A stretch of 38,441 nt of DNA from an uncultured Bacillota bacterium (lineage in GTDB: Bacteria; Bacillota; Clostridia; Christensenellales; QAND01), in NCBI GenBank assembly GCA_905208455.1, contig CAJLPK010000009.1:1-38441 (forward strand), in the 5' to 3' direction. Each line of letters begins with the position of its first letter. Position 1 is the stretch's first letter. The notes under the pieces are model-generated. The model did no database searches. It had not been told where the DNA came from and saw only the letters and a program-made list of their open reading frames with translations. Position numbers and translations under genes: made by a program. Shown here in pieces: positions 15,116 to 22,520 of this stretch.

Positions 15116-16258
15116 TTATGGGAGCGTTATCATATACACCTTATCCTGCGCGAACAGCAAGGCGTGCTGCTTGCTCGGCAGCGGCTCATATTTTTCCGCC
15201 GTAATGGGCACTTCATAATCCCCCGTAGCCGTGCCGTCCGCATTATAGGTGCGGATCATCGTGGGCGTAAAGGCATAGAACTTATCTTTGCCCAGGCTAG
15301 CCTCAATGGTGGAAGACGGCATTTGTACGAACAGGTCCTTTCCGCCCGGCTCCACATAACGCACGTTGCTGATATTCTTTTGTCCTGCGTCTTCGCCGCC
15401 CGGGATAAAGAGAATCCGGGTATTCTCATTTTTGTCTACATAGGAATCGCTGTATTCCCAGCCATAAATCAGCTTTTCCGACTGCTTGGTGCCGATATAA
15501 TCCATCTGCATCAAATGGTTGGTGCCTATCATATACAGCGTGTTTTTCAGGAAAATGACCCGCTGCAGCAGCTGGCCCTCTATGGCGATATTGCCGGTAT
15601 TGGCCAAATCCCCATTGTAGCTCATCACACGCGCTACCGGCACCACCGCGCCGCTGTCTATCGTATAAATGTAAAAGGCATTGCCTGAAGTAAAGGCAAA
15701 ATCCACAATAAATTTCCCGGAGAAATCATAGGTTGTTACCTCTTCTCCTTTTTTATTGAGCATCACGATCTTAGAGGTGCCGGAGGTATCCTCATTCAAA
15801 ACCGCCACATAATCCTGCCCGCAGGAAACGCTGGTGATTTTGCCGTAAAACTCCTTGGTAAATAGCTGCTCGCCGGTATTGGAGTACACCACAACGACAC
15901 TTTCGCTGTAAATTGCCACAAGCGATCCGGATGCCTTAACGCTTGCACCCGACAGCGGGAGCTCCAACGTCCACTTTTCATTGTTGGCATAGTCTATGCA
16001 GCTTAATTTCTGCTCACTGATATAATAAATGGAATCCTCTGTGGCATGATAAGACATGTCCGCGGTGAAATTCAATTCCTTGGGATTGATCCCGCTGGTA
16101 GCCGCCGAAACGATCCACCAGATGCCCAGCCCCAGCACAACGCTGATCGCTAGAATCATGCCAATCAATCCCCATTTATTCTCACGGCGCCGGCGGCCTC
16201 TGCCGCGAACCGCCTTTTGCGTACGTTTTCCTTTTTTACGAGGCTGCGGAGGAAACAT
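15116..16258 (-). CDS. DUF5711-type membrane-anchored beta-propeller protein
   Basis: A 380-residue protein with a strongly basic cytoplasmic tail (residues 1-28, rich in Arg and Lys), one membrane helix (about 30-52, LIGMILAISVVLGLGIWWIV) and a large exported domain. That domain is made of repeated beta-strand blades with patterns such as YYISEQKLSCIDYANNEKW and VVVYSNTGEQLFTKEF. This resembles DUF5711 proteins of Clostridia, whose function is unknown. The start at 16258 is preferred because GGGAGG lies seven bases upstream; earlier in-frame ATG and GTG codons overlap that site. It is the first gene of a leftward pair with the CvpA-type gene. The pairing suggests a joint envelope role (inference). 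Confidence 0.7.
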   Translation of the reverse strand: MFPPQPRKKGKRTQKAVRGRGRRRRENKWGLIGMILAISVVLGLGIWWIVSAATSGINPKELNFTADMSYHATEDSIYYISEQKLSCIDYANNEKWTLELPLSGASVKASGSLVAIYSESVVVVYSNTGEQLFTKEFYGKITSVSCGQDYVAVLNEDTSGTSKIVMLNKKGEEVTTYDFSGKFIVDFAFTSGNAFYIYTIDSGAVVPVARVMSYNGDLANTGNIAIEGQLLQRVIFLKNTLYMIGTNHLMQMDYIGTKQSEKLIYGWEYSDSYVDKNENTRILFIPGGEDAGQKNISNVRYVEPGGKDLFVQMPSSTIEASLGKDKFYAFTPTMIRTYNADGTATGDYEVPITAEKYEPLPSKQHALLFAQDKVYMITLP

Positions 16259-16411
16259 CCTCATCCCTCCCATACTATAAGAATACACAATATTGTACCA
16301 TAAATCCTCCGCAAGTGAAAATCAAGTTTGCCGCCTGTCCGCAAAACTTGTTTGCGCGGCACAGCAAATATGATAAAATACACCTAAAAATACGGGAAGA
16401 GGATTATTGGG

Positions 16412-17287
16412 TTGATTGGCGTCATTGTAAATCCCATCGCGGGAAAGGGCCGCGCTAAAGAGATCGTGCCTGAAATTCAGGCTTTTTTAACGGAAGCGTC
16501 GCTCCCCTATTTTATACAGGTCACCAAATGTCCCGGCGATGGGGCCGCTTGCGCCAAAGAGGCGCTGGCGCAGGGGTGCGAGCGCGTATTGTGCGTAGGA
16601 GGCGACGGCACCGCCCGCGAAATTGCAGAGGGGCTTTGCGGCAGCGCATGCGTGCTGGGCATTGTACCTGCCGGTACCGGCAACGATTTTGCACGTACAT
16701 TCTCCCTGCCTGTGGATACAAGGGGCGCCCTGCAAACCGCCGTTTTCGGCTCAGCAGTGCCTATCGATGTGTTTATGACTGATCAAGGCGTTTATATCAA
16801 TATCTGTTCCATTGGCTTGGATTCTGATGCAGCCTATAACGCTGTCAAGGTAAAACGGCTGGCCGGGCGGCTGTGTTATCTGGTGGGGGCGCTATTGGCC
16901 GTACTGCGCCGAAAAATCTACCATTATTCGCTTTCTCTGGACGGAGCCGAGGAAACAGAGCAGCGCAATCTGCTGACTGCCTTTTGCAACGGGCGTTATT
17001 ATGGCGGCGGTTTTCATCCGGTGCCAGGCGCAGATCCCACCGACGGCTGGATGGATGTGCTCACAATAGAGCCTATGGGCCGTCTGCACACCCTGCCCTT
17101 GCTGGCCAAGTATAAAAAGGGAACGCATATCCATCATAAGAAGGTACACATACAAAAGGCCAAAAAGATCACGGTGCACGCCAAAAAACCACTCTGTATC
17201 AATCTGGATGGAGAGCTGATCCACGCCAACGAGCTCTCCTTATCTCTCTGGCCGCAGGCGCTGCTGGTGGCACAAAAAGGAACCTGA
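16412..17287 (+). CDS. Diacylglycerol kinase-family (DagK/YegS-like) lipid kinase
   Basis: A 291-residue soluble or membrane-associated lipid kinase. The nucleotide-binding GGDGTAREIAEGL (about residues 64-76), NPIAGKGRAKE near the N terminus and IVPAGTGNDFARTF (about 84-97) are hallmarks of the DAGK catalytic domain. Such enzymes phosphorylate diacylglycerol or related lipids and recycle them into phospholipid or lipoteichoic acid metabolism; the exact substrate is not determined. The TTG at 16412 has AGAGGA eight bases upstream. It is followed after five bases by cca, so they are likely cotranscribed. The sequence is complete and ends in NLDGELIHANELSLSLWP, typical of the family. Confidence 0.9.
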   Translation: MIGVIVNPIAGKGRAKEIVPEIQAFLTEASLPYFIQVTKCPGDGAACAKEALAQGCERVLCVGGDGTAREIAEGLCGSACVLGIVPAGTGNDFARTFSLPVDTRGALQTAVFGSAVPIDVFMTDQGVYINICSIGLDSDAAYNAVKVKRLAGRLCYLVGALLAVLRRKIYHYSLSLDGAEETEQRNLLTAFCNGRYYGGGFHPVPGADPTDGWMDVLTIEPMGRLHTLPLLAKYKKGTHIHHKKVHIQKAKKITVHAKKPLCINLDGELIHANELSLSLWPQALLVAQKGT

Positions 17288-17292
17288 GCAAT

Positions 17293-18684
17293 ATGAATCG
17301 TATATCCATCCAAATCCCCCCTGCTTTGCAGGCGTTTCTCCAAGCCCTGCAAGCCCCTCAGCCTTTGTACCTGGTGGGCGGCGGGGTGCGCAATGCGCTG
17401 CTCAGCCTACCAGAGGGGGATTATGATTTAACCGGCCCTTTGCCGCCGGAGGAAATGCTTCGGCTGTCCCTTCAGGCCGGCTATCCGGCCGTGCTGCGCT
17501 CCAGCAAAATGGGGACGGTGGAAATCCGCCTTTCCGGCAACCTCATCGAATACACGACCTTTCGCATCGAATCCTACCCGCCCGGCGGCAGCCACCATCC
17601 TGCCTGCGTTGTCTTTACACAGTCCATGGAACAGGATGCCCTGCGCCGCGATTTTACCGTCAATGCCCTGTATGCCGATCTTGCCACCGGACAGGTCTTT
17701 GATCCTGTAAACGGGCTGGCAGGCCTGGCCCGCCGCCGTCTTTCCGCTTGCCGTCCTTCCGCTGTGGAAACGCTGCGGGATGACGGGCTGCGCTTACTGC
17801 GCATGGCCCGTTTCGCCGGCGAGCTGGGGTTTGAAATCGAGCCTAGCCTCATGCAGGCAGCCTGGCGCTTTGCCCCGCAGATCCATGCCATTTCCGCCCC
17901 CCGCATTTGGTCTGAATTCAGCAAAATCGTACTTGCGGATACCAAATACCAGGTTGCAGAGGGGCATATCCGCGCCATGCAGGCGCTGGATGAATCCGGC
18001 GTATTGTATGAGCTGGCGCCAGAGCTGGGTGAGGGCCGAGGGGTGACGCAGAACCAAGTCTATCATGCGTTTGATGTGCTGGGGCACAATTTAGCGGCCT
18101 ATGCAGCGAGCTCGCCGCAGGCAGCCTTGCGCTGGGCCGCGCTGCTGCATGATGTCGGCAAGCCGCGCGCCAAGGATGAAACGGGGCGCATGATCGGCCA
18201 TGATGCCATTGGCGCTGCGATGTCTGAAAAAATCCTGGCGCGATTGGGCGCAGACAACCATACCGTGCGCCTTGTCCATGATCTCATTGCGCGCCATATG
18301 TTTGATCTCAACGGAAGCGCCAAGCCCAATACCGTACGCAGGCATTTTGCCCTATGGGGCTTTTCGTTTGCAGAGCAGCTCATTGCGCTGCGGCGCAGCG
18401 ATATTGCAGGCTCCGGCCGTCCATTGGTGGAAATGGATACCGCCGCCAAATGGGAAAAGATTCTATCGGATATGCGCAGCCAGGGTTGTATAGATGATAT
18501 GCGGCTGCTGCGCATCTCCGGGGCGGAAATCATGCAAGCCTGCCAGATCGCCCCCTCCCCGATGGTGGGCCGTATCAAGCAAGCGCTGTTTGAGCAATGC
18601 GCTATGGACCCAGAAAAAAACGACCCCTCTTGGTTGCTTGCCATGGCGCCCAAGATATATCGGCAGCTGTGCAGGCGTCCTTAG
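17293..18684 (+). CDS. cca: CCA-adding tRNA nucleotidyltransferase with HD domain
   Basis: A 463-residue class II nucleotidyltransferase that builds or repairs the CCA 3' end of tRNAs. The head shows LVGGGVRNALL and DYDLTG (the metal-binding DxD, about residues 43-45). RRDFTVNALYAD and DDGLRLLRMARFAGELGFEI are the nucleotide-selection motifs. An HD domain follows, with LLHDVGKPRAKDE (about residues 280-292) and LIARHMFDLNG. The family usually has Asp after GGxVR; here it is Asn. Poly(A) polymerase activity cannot be excluded from sequence, but no other CCA enzyme is seen nearby. It overlaps nothing and ends with a terminator 58 bases downstream. Confidence 0.9.
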   Translation: MNRISIQIPPALQAFLQALQAPQPLYLVGGGVRNALLSLPEGDYDLTGPLPPEEMLRLSLQAGYPAVLRSSKMGTVEIRLSGNLIEYTTFRIESYPPGGSHHPACVVFTQSMEQDALRRDFTVNALYADLATGQVFDPVNGLAGLARRRLSACRPSAVETLRDDGLRLLRMARFAGELGFEIEPSLMQAAWRFAPQIHAISAPRIWSEFSKIVLADTKYQVAEGHIRAMQALDESGVLYELAPELGEGRGVTQNQVYHAFDVLGHNLAAYAASSPQAALRWAALLHDVGKPRAKDETGRMIGHDAIGAAMSEKILARLGADNHTVRLVHDLIARHMFDLNGSAKPNTVRRHFALWGFSFAEQLIALRRSDIAGSGRPLVEMDTAAKWEKILSDMRSQGCIDDMRLLRISGAEIMQACQIAPSPMVGRIKQALFEQCAMDPEKNDPSWLLAMAPKIYRQLCRRP

Positions 18685-18741
18685 CAATTTTTGGCTTTGC
18701 CATATTTGTTCCTTTTTTCCCTGCTATACTTTTTAATAAAG

Positions 18742-18770
18742 AAGGCCATACGTTTGTCATGGCCTTTTCT
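18742..18770 (+). terminator. Intrinsic terminator after cca
   Basis: AAGGCCAT/ATGGCCTT (18742-18749 and 18759-18766) followed by TTCT. Confidence 0.78.
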
Positions 18771-18823
18771 ATGTGTGTTTCCCTTAGCCCTTATATCGCA
18801 GGAAGGCGGCCCCTTTGTTTACA

Positions 18824-18852
18824 TTGCAATCAATCCCAAAATCGGGTAAAAT
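18824..18852 (+). promoter_or_regulatory. Promoter of the alpha/beta-hydrolase gene
   Basis: TTGCAA (18824-18829), 17 bases, TAAAAT (18847-18852). Confidence 0.65.
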
Positions 18853-18895
18853 AAATGTCTGACTAGAGAATCGGTACATAAAGAAGGTGAAAGCA

Positions 18896-19753
18896 TTGGC
18901 AGCGACTCTCTCCCATCATGATGGGTTTTATTATGGAGAACATACCGGAGAATTTATCGAGATCCAAGCATTGCGCATCCATATTACCTACGCCGGGGAA
19001 GGCGATCCTGTTTTGCTGATCCATGGAGCCGGCCAAAATTCCTATACATGGCGCCATCAGTTTGAGGCGCTGGCGGAGCGATATTTTGTCGTTGCCGTCG
19101 ATATGATCGGATATGGCTATTCGGATAAACCGGATCTGACCTATACCATTGAGGAAAATTCCGAATTTTTGCTGGCGCTGCTCAATACGCTGCGCATCAA
19201 GCAGACCAATATCATAGCCATGGGAAGCGGCGCTACCTATGCGCTGGATTTTATGGTGCATTATCCGGACCGCGTGCACCGCGCGATCTGCATTGCGCCG
19301 GGAGGCGTCACAGATACCATGCCGCTGCCGCTTCGCCTGATGCAGTCTTCTACGTTTGGCTGGCTGGGCAAGGCGCTGTTCAGTGAACGCAAATTCAATT
19401 CTATGATCAGCAACTGCATGTTTGACCAAACCTGCCTGTCTGCACAGGACCTCGCCGTTTATTATGAAACCATGGACAGCAAGGAATCCCGCGAGGTGCT
19501 GCGCCGCAGTATCGCCAATTTCCAGGAGGACGATGTATTGTACAACCTGCGTCTGCTGCCGCATGAGGTGCTGTTCGTCTGGGGCTCAGAGGATCGCTGG
19601 CGTCCCATTGCCGATGCCGGCCTATATACGGCGCCCGTAGAAAATTATGCTTTGTATGAAATGCGGAACTGCGGGCACTTGCCCCATGAAGAAAAGCCAG
19701 AGAAGTTCAATGAAAACGCTTTGTATTTTTTGCGATACGGGTTGGACGGCTGA
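18896..19753 (+). CDS. Alpha/beta-hydrolase fold protein with altered nucleophile elbow
   Basis: A 285-residue alpha/beta-hydrolase. The oxyanion-hole motif LLIHGAGQNSYTW (about residues 40-52), VVAVDMIGYGYSDKP, and the acid and histidine (Asp233 in VWGSEDRW, His261 in NCGHLPHE) are present. At the nucleophile elbow the sequence is AMGSGATYAL. Aligning both the preceding strand and the following helix up to YPDRV puts Gly110, not Ser111, at the nucleophile position. It is therefore either a non-catalytic member or one with a shifted serine. The TTG at 18896 has AGAAGGTGA five bases upstream; the in-frame GTG at 18887 sits on that site. It has its own promoter and terminator. The substrate is unknown. 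Confidence 0.82.
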   Translation: MAATLSHHDGFYYGEHTGEFIEIQALRIHITYAGEGDPVLLIHGAGQNSYTWRHQFEALAERYFVVAVDMIGYGYSDKPDLTYTIEENSEFLLALLNTLRIKQTNIIAMGSGATYALDFMVHYPDRVHRAICIAPGGVTDTMPLPLRLMQSSTFGWLGKALFSERKFNSMISNCMFDQTCLSAQDLAVYYETMDSKESREVLRRSIANFQEDDVLYNLRLLPHEVLFVWGSEDRWRPIADAGLYTAPVENYALYEMRNCGHLPHEEKPEKFNENALYFLRYGLDG

Positions 19754-19762
19754 CCCCACCCC

Positions 19763-19788
19763 ATTCCCGCTGCAGCGGGAATTTTTTC
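19763..19788 (+). terminator. Intrinsic terminator after the alpha/beta-hydrolase gene
   Basis: ATTCCCGC/GCGGGAAT (19763-19770 and 19775-19782) with loop TGCA and a T-run. The next ribosome site begins only a few bases later, so DUF951-lepB may rely on read-through or an internal promoter. Confidence 0.85.
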
Positions 19789-19805
19789 TATAAGGAGGCG
19801 CTTCC

Positions 19806-19991
19806 ATGCAAATCCATCTGGGACAAATTGCAGTTATGAAAAAAAAGCATCCCTGCGGGGGCAACCGCTGGAAAATCGTCCGCGTAGGGGCGGATGTAAA
19901 ACTGGTATGCCAAACCTGCCAGCGCACCATCATGCTGGATCGCGGAGAGTTTGAAAAACGGGTGAAAAGCCTGGAGCCGGAAGGAGACTGA
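19806..19991 (+). CDS. DUF951 family protein
   Basis: A 61-residue protein of the DUF951 family. The conserved KKKHPCGGNRWKIVRVGADVKLVCQTC core (about residues 12-38) places one cysteine at the HPCGG turn and two in CQTC, which could bind zinc. RTIMLDRGEFEKRV completes the family pattern. The function is unknown; in Bacillota it is commonly next to translation, GTPase or rpsF-type genes, and here it lies three bases before lepB and upstream of rpsF. The ribosome site is TAAGGAGGCG. Confidence 0.85.
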   Translation: MQIHLGQIAVMKKKHPCGGNRWKIVRVGADVKLVCQTCQRTIMLDRGEFEKRVKSLEPEGD

Positions 19992-19994
19992 GCC

Positions 19995-20513
19995 ATGTCC
20001 CACTCTGAAAAAGCCAGGCAGCTGCCTTCTCTGCTGCTCACATTTGCCATTGCCATTGCGGCGGCGCTTTGCCTGCGGTTGTTTGTTTTTGAGCTGGTTC
20101 GGGTAGAAGGGCCCAGCATGCAGCCAACGCTGGAAAACAATGAGCTTTTATTTGTGGAAAAGGTTTCTAAGCTTTTCGGCGATCCCTCGCGGTATGATGT
20201 GGTCATCTGCCATTACGACGACAGCAGCACCAACTATGTAAAACGGGTCATCGGCCTGCCGGGAGAAACCATTTCCATCGTTGACGGCAAGCCCTATATC
20301 AATGGAGAGCCGCTGGAGGATGACCAATACGGCTCCGGCCTAAAGCCGTACGATATGGACCCCGTTACCATCCCGGAGGATTGCGTCTTTGTCATGGGGG
20401 ATAACCGCGCAAACTCTATGGACAGCGTATCCGTCGGCCCCATACAGAAGAAATATATTGTAGGCCATGCGCTGTTCATCGTTTGGCCTTTCAGCCAAAT
20501 CGGCGGTCTATAA
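19995..20513 (+). CDS. lepB: Signal peptidase I
   Basis: A 172-residue type I signal peptidase anchored by one N-terminal helix (about residues 11-33) with its catalytic domain outside the membrane. The serine is Ser41 in VEGPSMQPTL, and the general-base lysine is Lys83 in YVKRVIGLPGE. The VMGDNRANSMDS box is also present. It removes signal peptides from exported proteins. The small size and single helix are typical of Gram-positive SipS-like enzymes. GAAGGAGA precedes the ATG. It is coupled to the DUF951 gene, and a terminator follows. Confidence 0.96.
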   Translation: MSHSEKARQLPSLLLTFAIAIAAALCLRLFVFELVRVEGPSMQPTLENNELLFVEKVSKLFGDPSRYDVVICHYDDSSTNYVKRVIGLPGETISIVDGKPYINGEPLEDDQYGSGLKPYDMDPVTIPEDCVFVMGDNRANSMDSVSVGPIQKKYIVGHALFIVWPFSQIGGL

Positions 20514-20523
20514 AAAACGATCT

Positions 20524-20553
20524 AGCAGGCTCTTGTGGGGGCCTGCTTTTTTA
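20524..20553 (+). terminator. Intrinsic terminator after lepB
   Basis: AGCAGGC/GCCTGCT (20524-20530 and 20541-20547) followed by six T. Confidence 0.88.
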
Positions 20554-20581
20554 TCCTCTCAAGCGATCCGCCTTTTTAACA

Positions 20582-20610
20582 TTGAAAATATTACAAATAT
20601 GTGATATTTT
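20582..20610 (+). promoter_or_regulatory. Promoter with overlapping inverted repeat upstream of the lipoprotein gene
   Basis: TTGAAA (20582-20587), 17 bases, TATTTT (20605-20610). An imperfect inverted repeat, AAAATATTAC at 20585-20594 and GTGATATTTT at 20601-20610 (nine of ten positions pair), covers the spacer and -10 region. A repressor or redox regulator could bind here; no known family site was identified. Confidence 0.5.
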
Positions 20611-20651
20611 TGTGAAGAGATTGTTATTTTTTCTATGAAAAGGAGACTGCC

Positions 20652-21290
20652 ATGAAAAGGAAATCCTTGGCCATGGGCCTCTTGCTTGCTCTGTCGCTGC
20701 TTTGCCCAGTAGGCTGTACGCCAACGCAAACAGCGCAGCCTGTGCCCAGCGCTGCTTTTTTGCCGGAAGAGGACACTGTGGTAGAAATTACCTCTGAAAC
20801 GACGGCCGATACCATTGATGATATGGATTCCGGAAGCGGCGAGGCCGTTTTATATGCCAAAAACAGCAAGGGACAGGAGGTTTGGACGCACACCTTTACC
20901 ATCGAAGCCATGACCGAGCTGCCCCCCGTATCCCCTGCGGCTATGACAGCGGACCGCGCTTATGTAGAGGTAGGCGGCACATTGTATGCGCTTTCGCTCG
21001 CAGACGGCACTGTGCTCTGGGCGCTCAACGATGTCGGCACTTCCCTGGGCGCGCCGTTGGTCGATGATGACGGCACCATTTATCTCTCCGGCTATTACGG
21101 CCCGGACCTGATCGCGATTTCCCAGGATGGCGGGGAGCTCTGGCGCGTCAACGGCATTGATACGGATTATTATTGGTCCACACAGCTGGCCTTTGAGGGC
21201 GACCTCCTCAAGGTGACGTACGACAGCATGGCCGGCAAGACGCCCGATTACCTGCTGTTCGATAAATCCGGCAGCCAGGTACAGCAATAG
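20652..21290 (+). CDS. Lipoprotein with PQQ-type beta-propeller repeats
   Basis: A 212-residue predicted lipoprotein. The signal peptide MKRKSLAMGLLLALSLLCPVGC has the lipobox ending at Cys22. A low-complexity Thr/Glu-rich linker (about residues 25-62) is followed by short beta-repeats of the PQQ-like kind: EVWTHTF, VGGTLYALSLADGTVLWALND, DGTIYLSGYYGPDLIAISQDGGELW and YLLFDKSGSQVQQ. Only about three blades are present, fewer than a closed seven- or eight-bladed propeller, so it may be a partial propeller or assemble with itself. The ligand is unknown. It has its own promoter with a possible operator and lies upstream of the rpsF operon. Confidence 0.75.
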   Translation: MKRKSLAMGLLLALSLLCPVGCTPTQTAQPVPSAAFLPEEDTVVEITSETTADTIDDMDSGSGEAVLYAKNSKGQEVWTHTFTIEAMTELPPVSPAAMTADRAYVEVGGTLYALSLADGTVLWALNDVGTSLGAPLVDDDGTIYLSGYYGPDLIAISQDGGELWRVNGIDTDYYWSTQLAFEGDLLKVTYDSMAGKTPDYLLFDKSGSQVQQ

Positions 21291-21294
21291 CGTC

Positions 21295-21323
21295 TTGCAT
21301 TCGCGGGTCTGCTGTGATATACT
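21295..21323 (+). promoter_or_regulatory. Promoter of rpsF-ssb-rpsR
   Basis: TTGCAT (21295-21300), 17 bases, TATACT (21318-21323). It begins four bases after the stop codon of the lipoprotein gene. Confidence 0.85.
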
Positions 21324-21339
21324 GCTTTCGCATTGTATC

Positions 21340-21386
21340 CTTGTCCCTGCCGGGCCGGCAGGGGCCGGAAGTCCAAGAGGAGGTGA
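21340..21386 (+). ncRNA. Probable S6:S18 autoregulatory leader of rpsF
   Basis: Outer stem CTTG (21340-21343) with CAAG (21374-21377); inner hairpin CCCTGCC (21345-21351) with GGCAGGG (21357-21363). A 3' bulge (21364-21373) contains CCG at 21365-21367. A bulged CCG between two stems is the hallmark of the leader bound by the S6:S18 complex, mimicking its 16S site. The 3' strand of the outer stem abuts the rpsF Shine-Dalgarno AGAGGAGGTG, so binding would block translation. Confidence 0.65.
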
Positions 21387-21392
21387 AACGCC

Positions 21393-21680
21393 GTGAATAA
21401 GTATGAAGCGATGTACATTGTCAACCCCAATGTAGCGGACGATGCCAGAGCAGCTCTGGTCGAACGCTTCAGCGGGATCGTGACCAATGGCGGCGGCAAT
21501 GTCGAGAAGATTGATGATTGGGGTAAGCGCAAGCTGGCCTACGAGATCGACGACTTGACCGAAGGCCATTACATCCTGATGCATTTTGAAAGCGAATCCA
21601 GCTTGCCGAAAGAGCTGGAGCGTAATTTCAAGATCAGCGAAGATGTCATGCGGTTCCTGGTCATTCGCAAGGAAGCGTAA
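21393..21680 (+). CDS. rpsF: 30S ribosomal protein S6
   Basis: A 95-residue ribosomal protein of the 30S platform that pairs with S18. The sequence MNKYEAMYIVNPNV, DDWGKRKLAYEIDDLTEGHYILMHFE and RNFKISEDVMRFLVIRKE is diagnostic. The start codon is GTG with AGAGGAGGTG upstream. It is first in the classic rpsF-ssb-rpsR operon, preceded by a leader that probably mediates feedback by S6:S18. Confidence 0.97.
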   Translation: MNKYEAMYIVNPNVADDARAALVERFSGIVTNGGGNVEKIDDWGKRKLAYEIDDLTEGHYILMHFESESSLPKELERNFKISEDVMRFLVIRKEA

Positions 21681-21703
21681 CAAAGCGAAATGGAGATAAA
21701 GAA

Positions 21704-22129
21704 ATGAACAGAGCTACTTTGATCGGAAACCTGACCCGTGATCCCGACCTGCGCATGACCAACGGCGGCGTCTCGGTTTGCACATTTTCCATCGCTGTTC
21801 AGCGCCGCTTTGCCAACCAGCAGGGCGAACGCCCGGCAGACTTTTTCAACATCGTGTGCTGGCGCGGTTTGGCGGACAACTGTGGAAAATACCTGCATAA
21901 GGGCAGCAAAGTAGGCGTACACGGTTCCATTCAGAACCGCAGTTATGAGGCTCAGGACGGTACCAAGCGCTATGTGACCGAGATCATTGCCGATGAGGTG
22001 GAGTTCTTGGAGCGCGCCGGGCAAAATGCCGAACGCAGCCATCAAGCGCCCCCGCCGCCGGAGCCTGCCTTTGGCAACAGCGGCCTTGGCTTTGGCGATA
22101 CGGTAGAGGACGACGAATTACCTTTTTAA
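21704..22129 (+). CDS. ssb: Single-stranded DNA-binding protein
   Basis: A 141-residue OB-fold protein that coats single-stranded DNA in replication, repair and recombination. It begins MNRATLIGNLTRDPDLR, contains FFNIVCWRGLADNCGKYLHKGSKVGVHGSI and has a Pro/Glu-rich flexible tail. It ends in the acidic EDDELPF tip that docks partner proteins. The length is a little shorter than Bacillus SsbA but complete. It lies between rpsF and rpsR, the standard arrangement. Confidence 0.97.
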   Translation: MNRATLIGNLTRDPDLRMTNGGVSVCTFSIAVQRRFANQQGERPADFFNIVCWRGLADNCGKYLHKGSKVGVHGSIQNRSYEAQDGTKRYVTEIIADEVEFLERAGQNAERSHQAPPPPEPAFGNSGLGFGDTVEDDELPF

Positions 22130-22148
22130 GGGAAAGGACTGAAATAAA

Positions 22149-22400
22149 ATGGAAGAAAGACCGGTAAGGCGCCCCCGTCAGGGTGGACGCCGCCCCAAAC
22201 GCAAAGTATGCGCGTTTTGTGCGGACAAAAATGCCGTCATCGATTATAAAGATACCAACCGACTGCGCCGTTATGTATCGGAACGCGGAAAGATTTTGCC
22301 GCGCCGCATGACGGGCACCTGTGCAAAGCATCAGCGTGAACTGGCCATTGCCATCAAGCGTGCGCGCATCATTGCTTTGCTGCCGTTTGTAAGCGACTAA
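22149..22400 (+). CDS. rpsR: 30S ribosomal protein S18
   Basis: An 83-residue basic protein that forms the S6:S18 dimer on the 30S platform. Family features are VCAFCADKNAVIDYKDTNRLRRYVSERGKILPRR and TGTCAKHQRELAIAIKRARIIALLPF. The first two cysteines (CAFC), with the later ones, are of the zinc-ligand-retaining type. It is last in the operon, with a strong terminator directly downstream. Confidence 0.97.
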   Translation: MEERPVRRPRQGGRRPKRKVCAFCADKNAVIDYKDTNRLRRYVSERGKILPRRMTGTCAKHQRELAIAIKRARIIALLPFVSD

Positions 22401-22410
22401 GCAACCAAAA

Positions 22411-22437
22411 AAAACGATGGGAGCCCCATCGTTTTTT
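22411..22437 (+). terminator. Intrinsic terminator after rpsR
   Basis: AAAACGATGGG/CCCATCGTTTT (22411-22421 and 22425-22435) and a T-run. Confidence 0.92.
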
Positions 22438-22450
22438 CTTTTTCGGGAGA

Positions 22451-22479
22451 TTGCATCCGCCCGCCAAATCTGGTACACT
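22451..22479 (+). promoter_or_regulatory. Promoter of the solute-binding-like gene and ppa
   Basis: TTGCAT (22451-22456), 17 bases, TACACT (22474-22479). Confidence 0.65.
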
Positions 22480-22520
22480 TTGCAAAACAAGCCTAACATT
22501 TGGAAAGGAGGGATCGCGCC

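Noticed and set aside
15712..15726. Possible Noc-binding site (ATTTCCCGG followed by AGAAAT)
   Set aside because: It has one extra base in the centre and lies inside a coding region, so it is not a proper palindrome.
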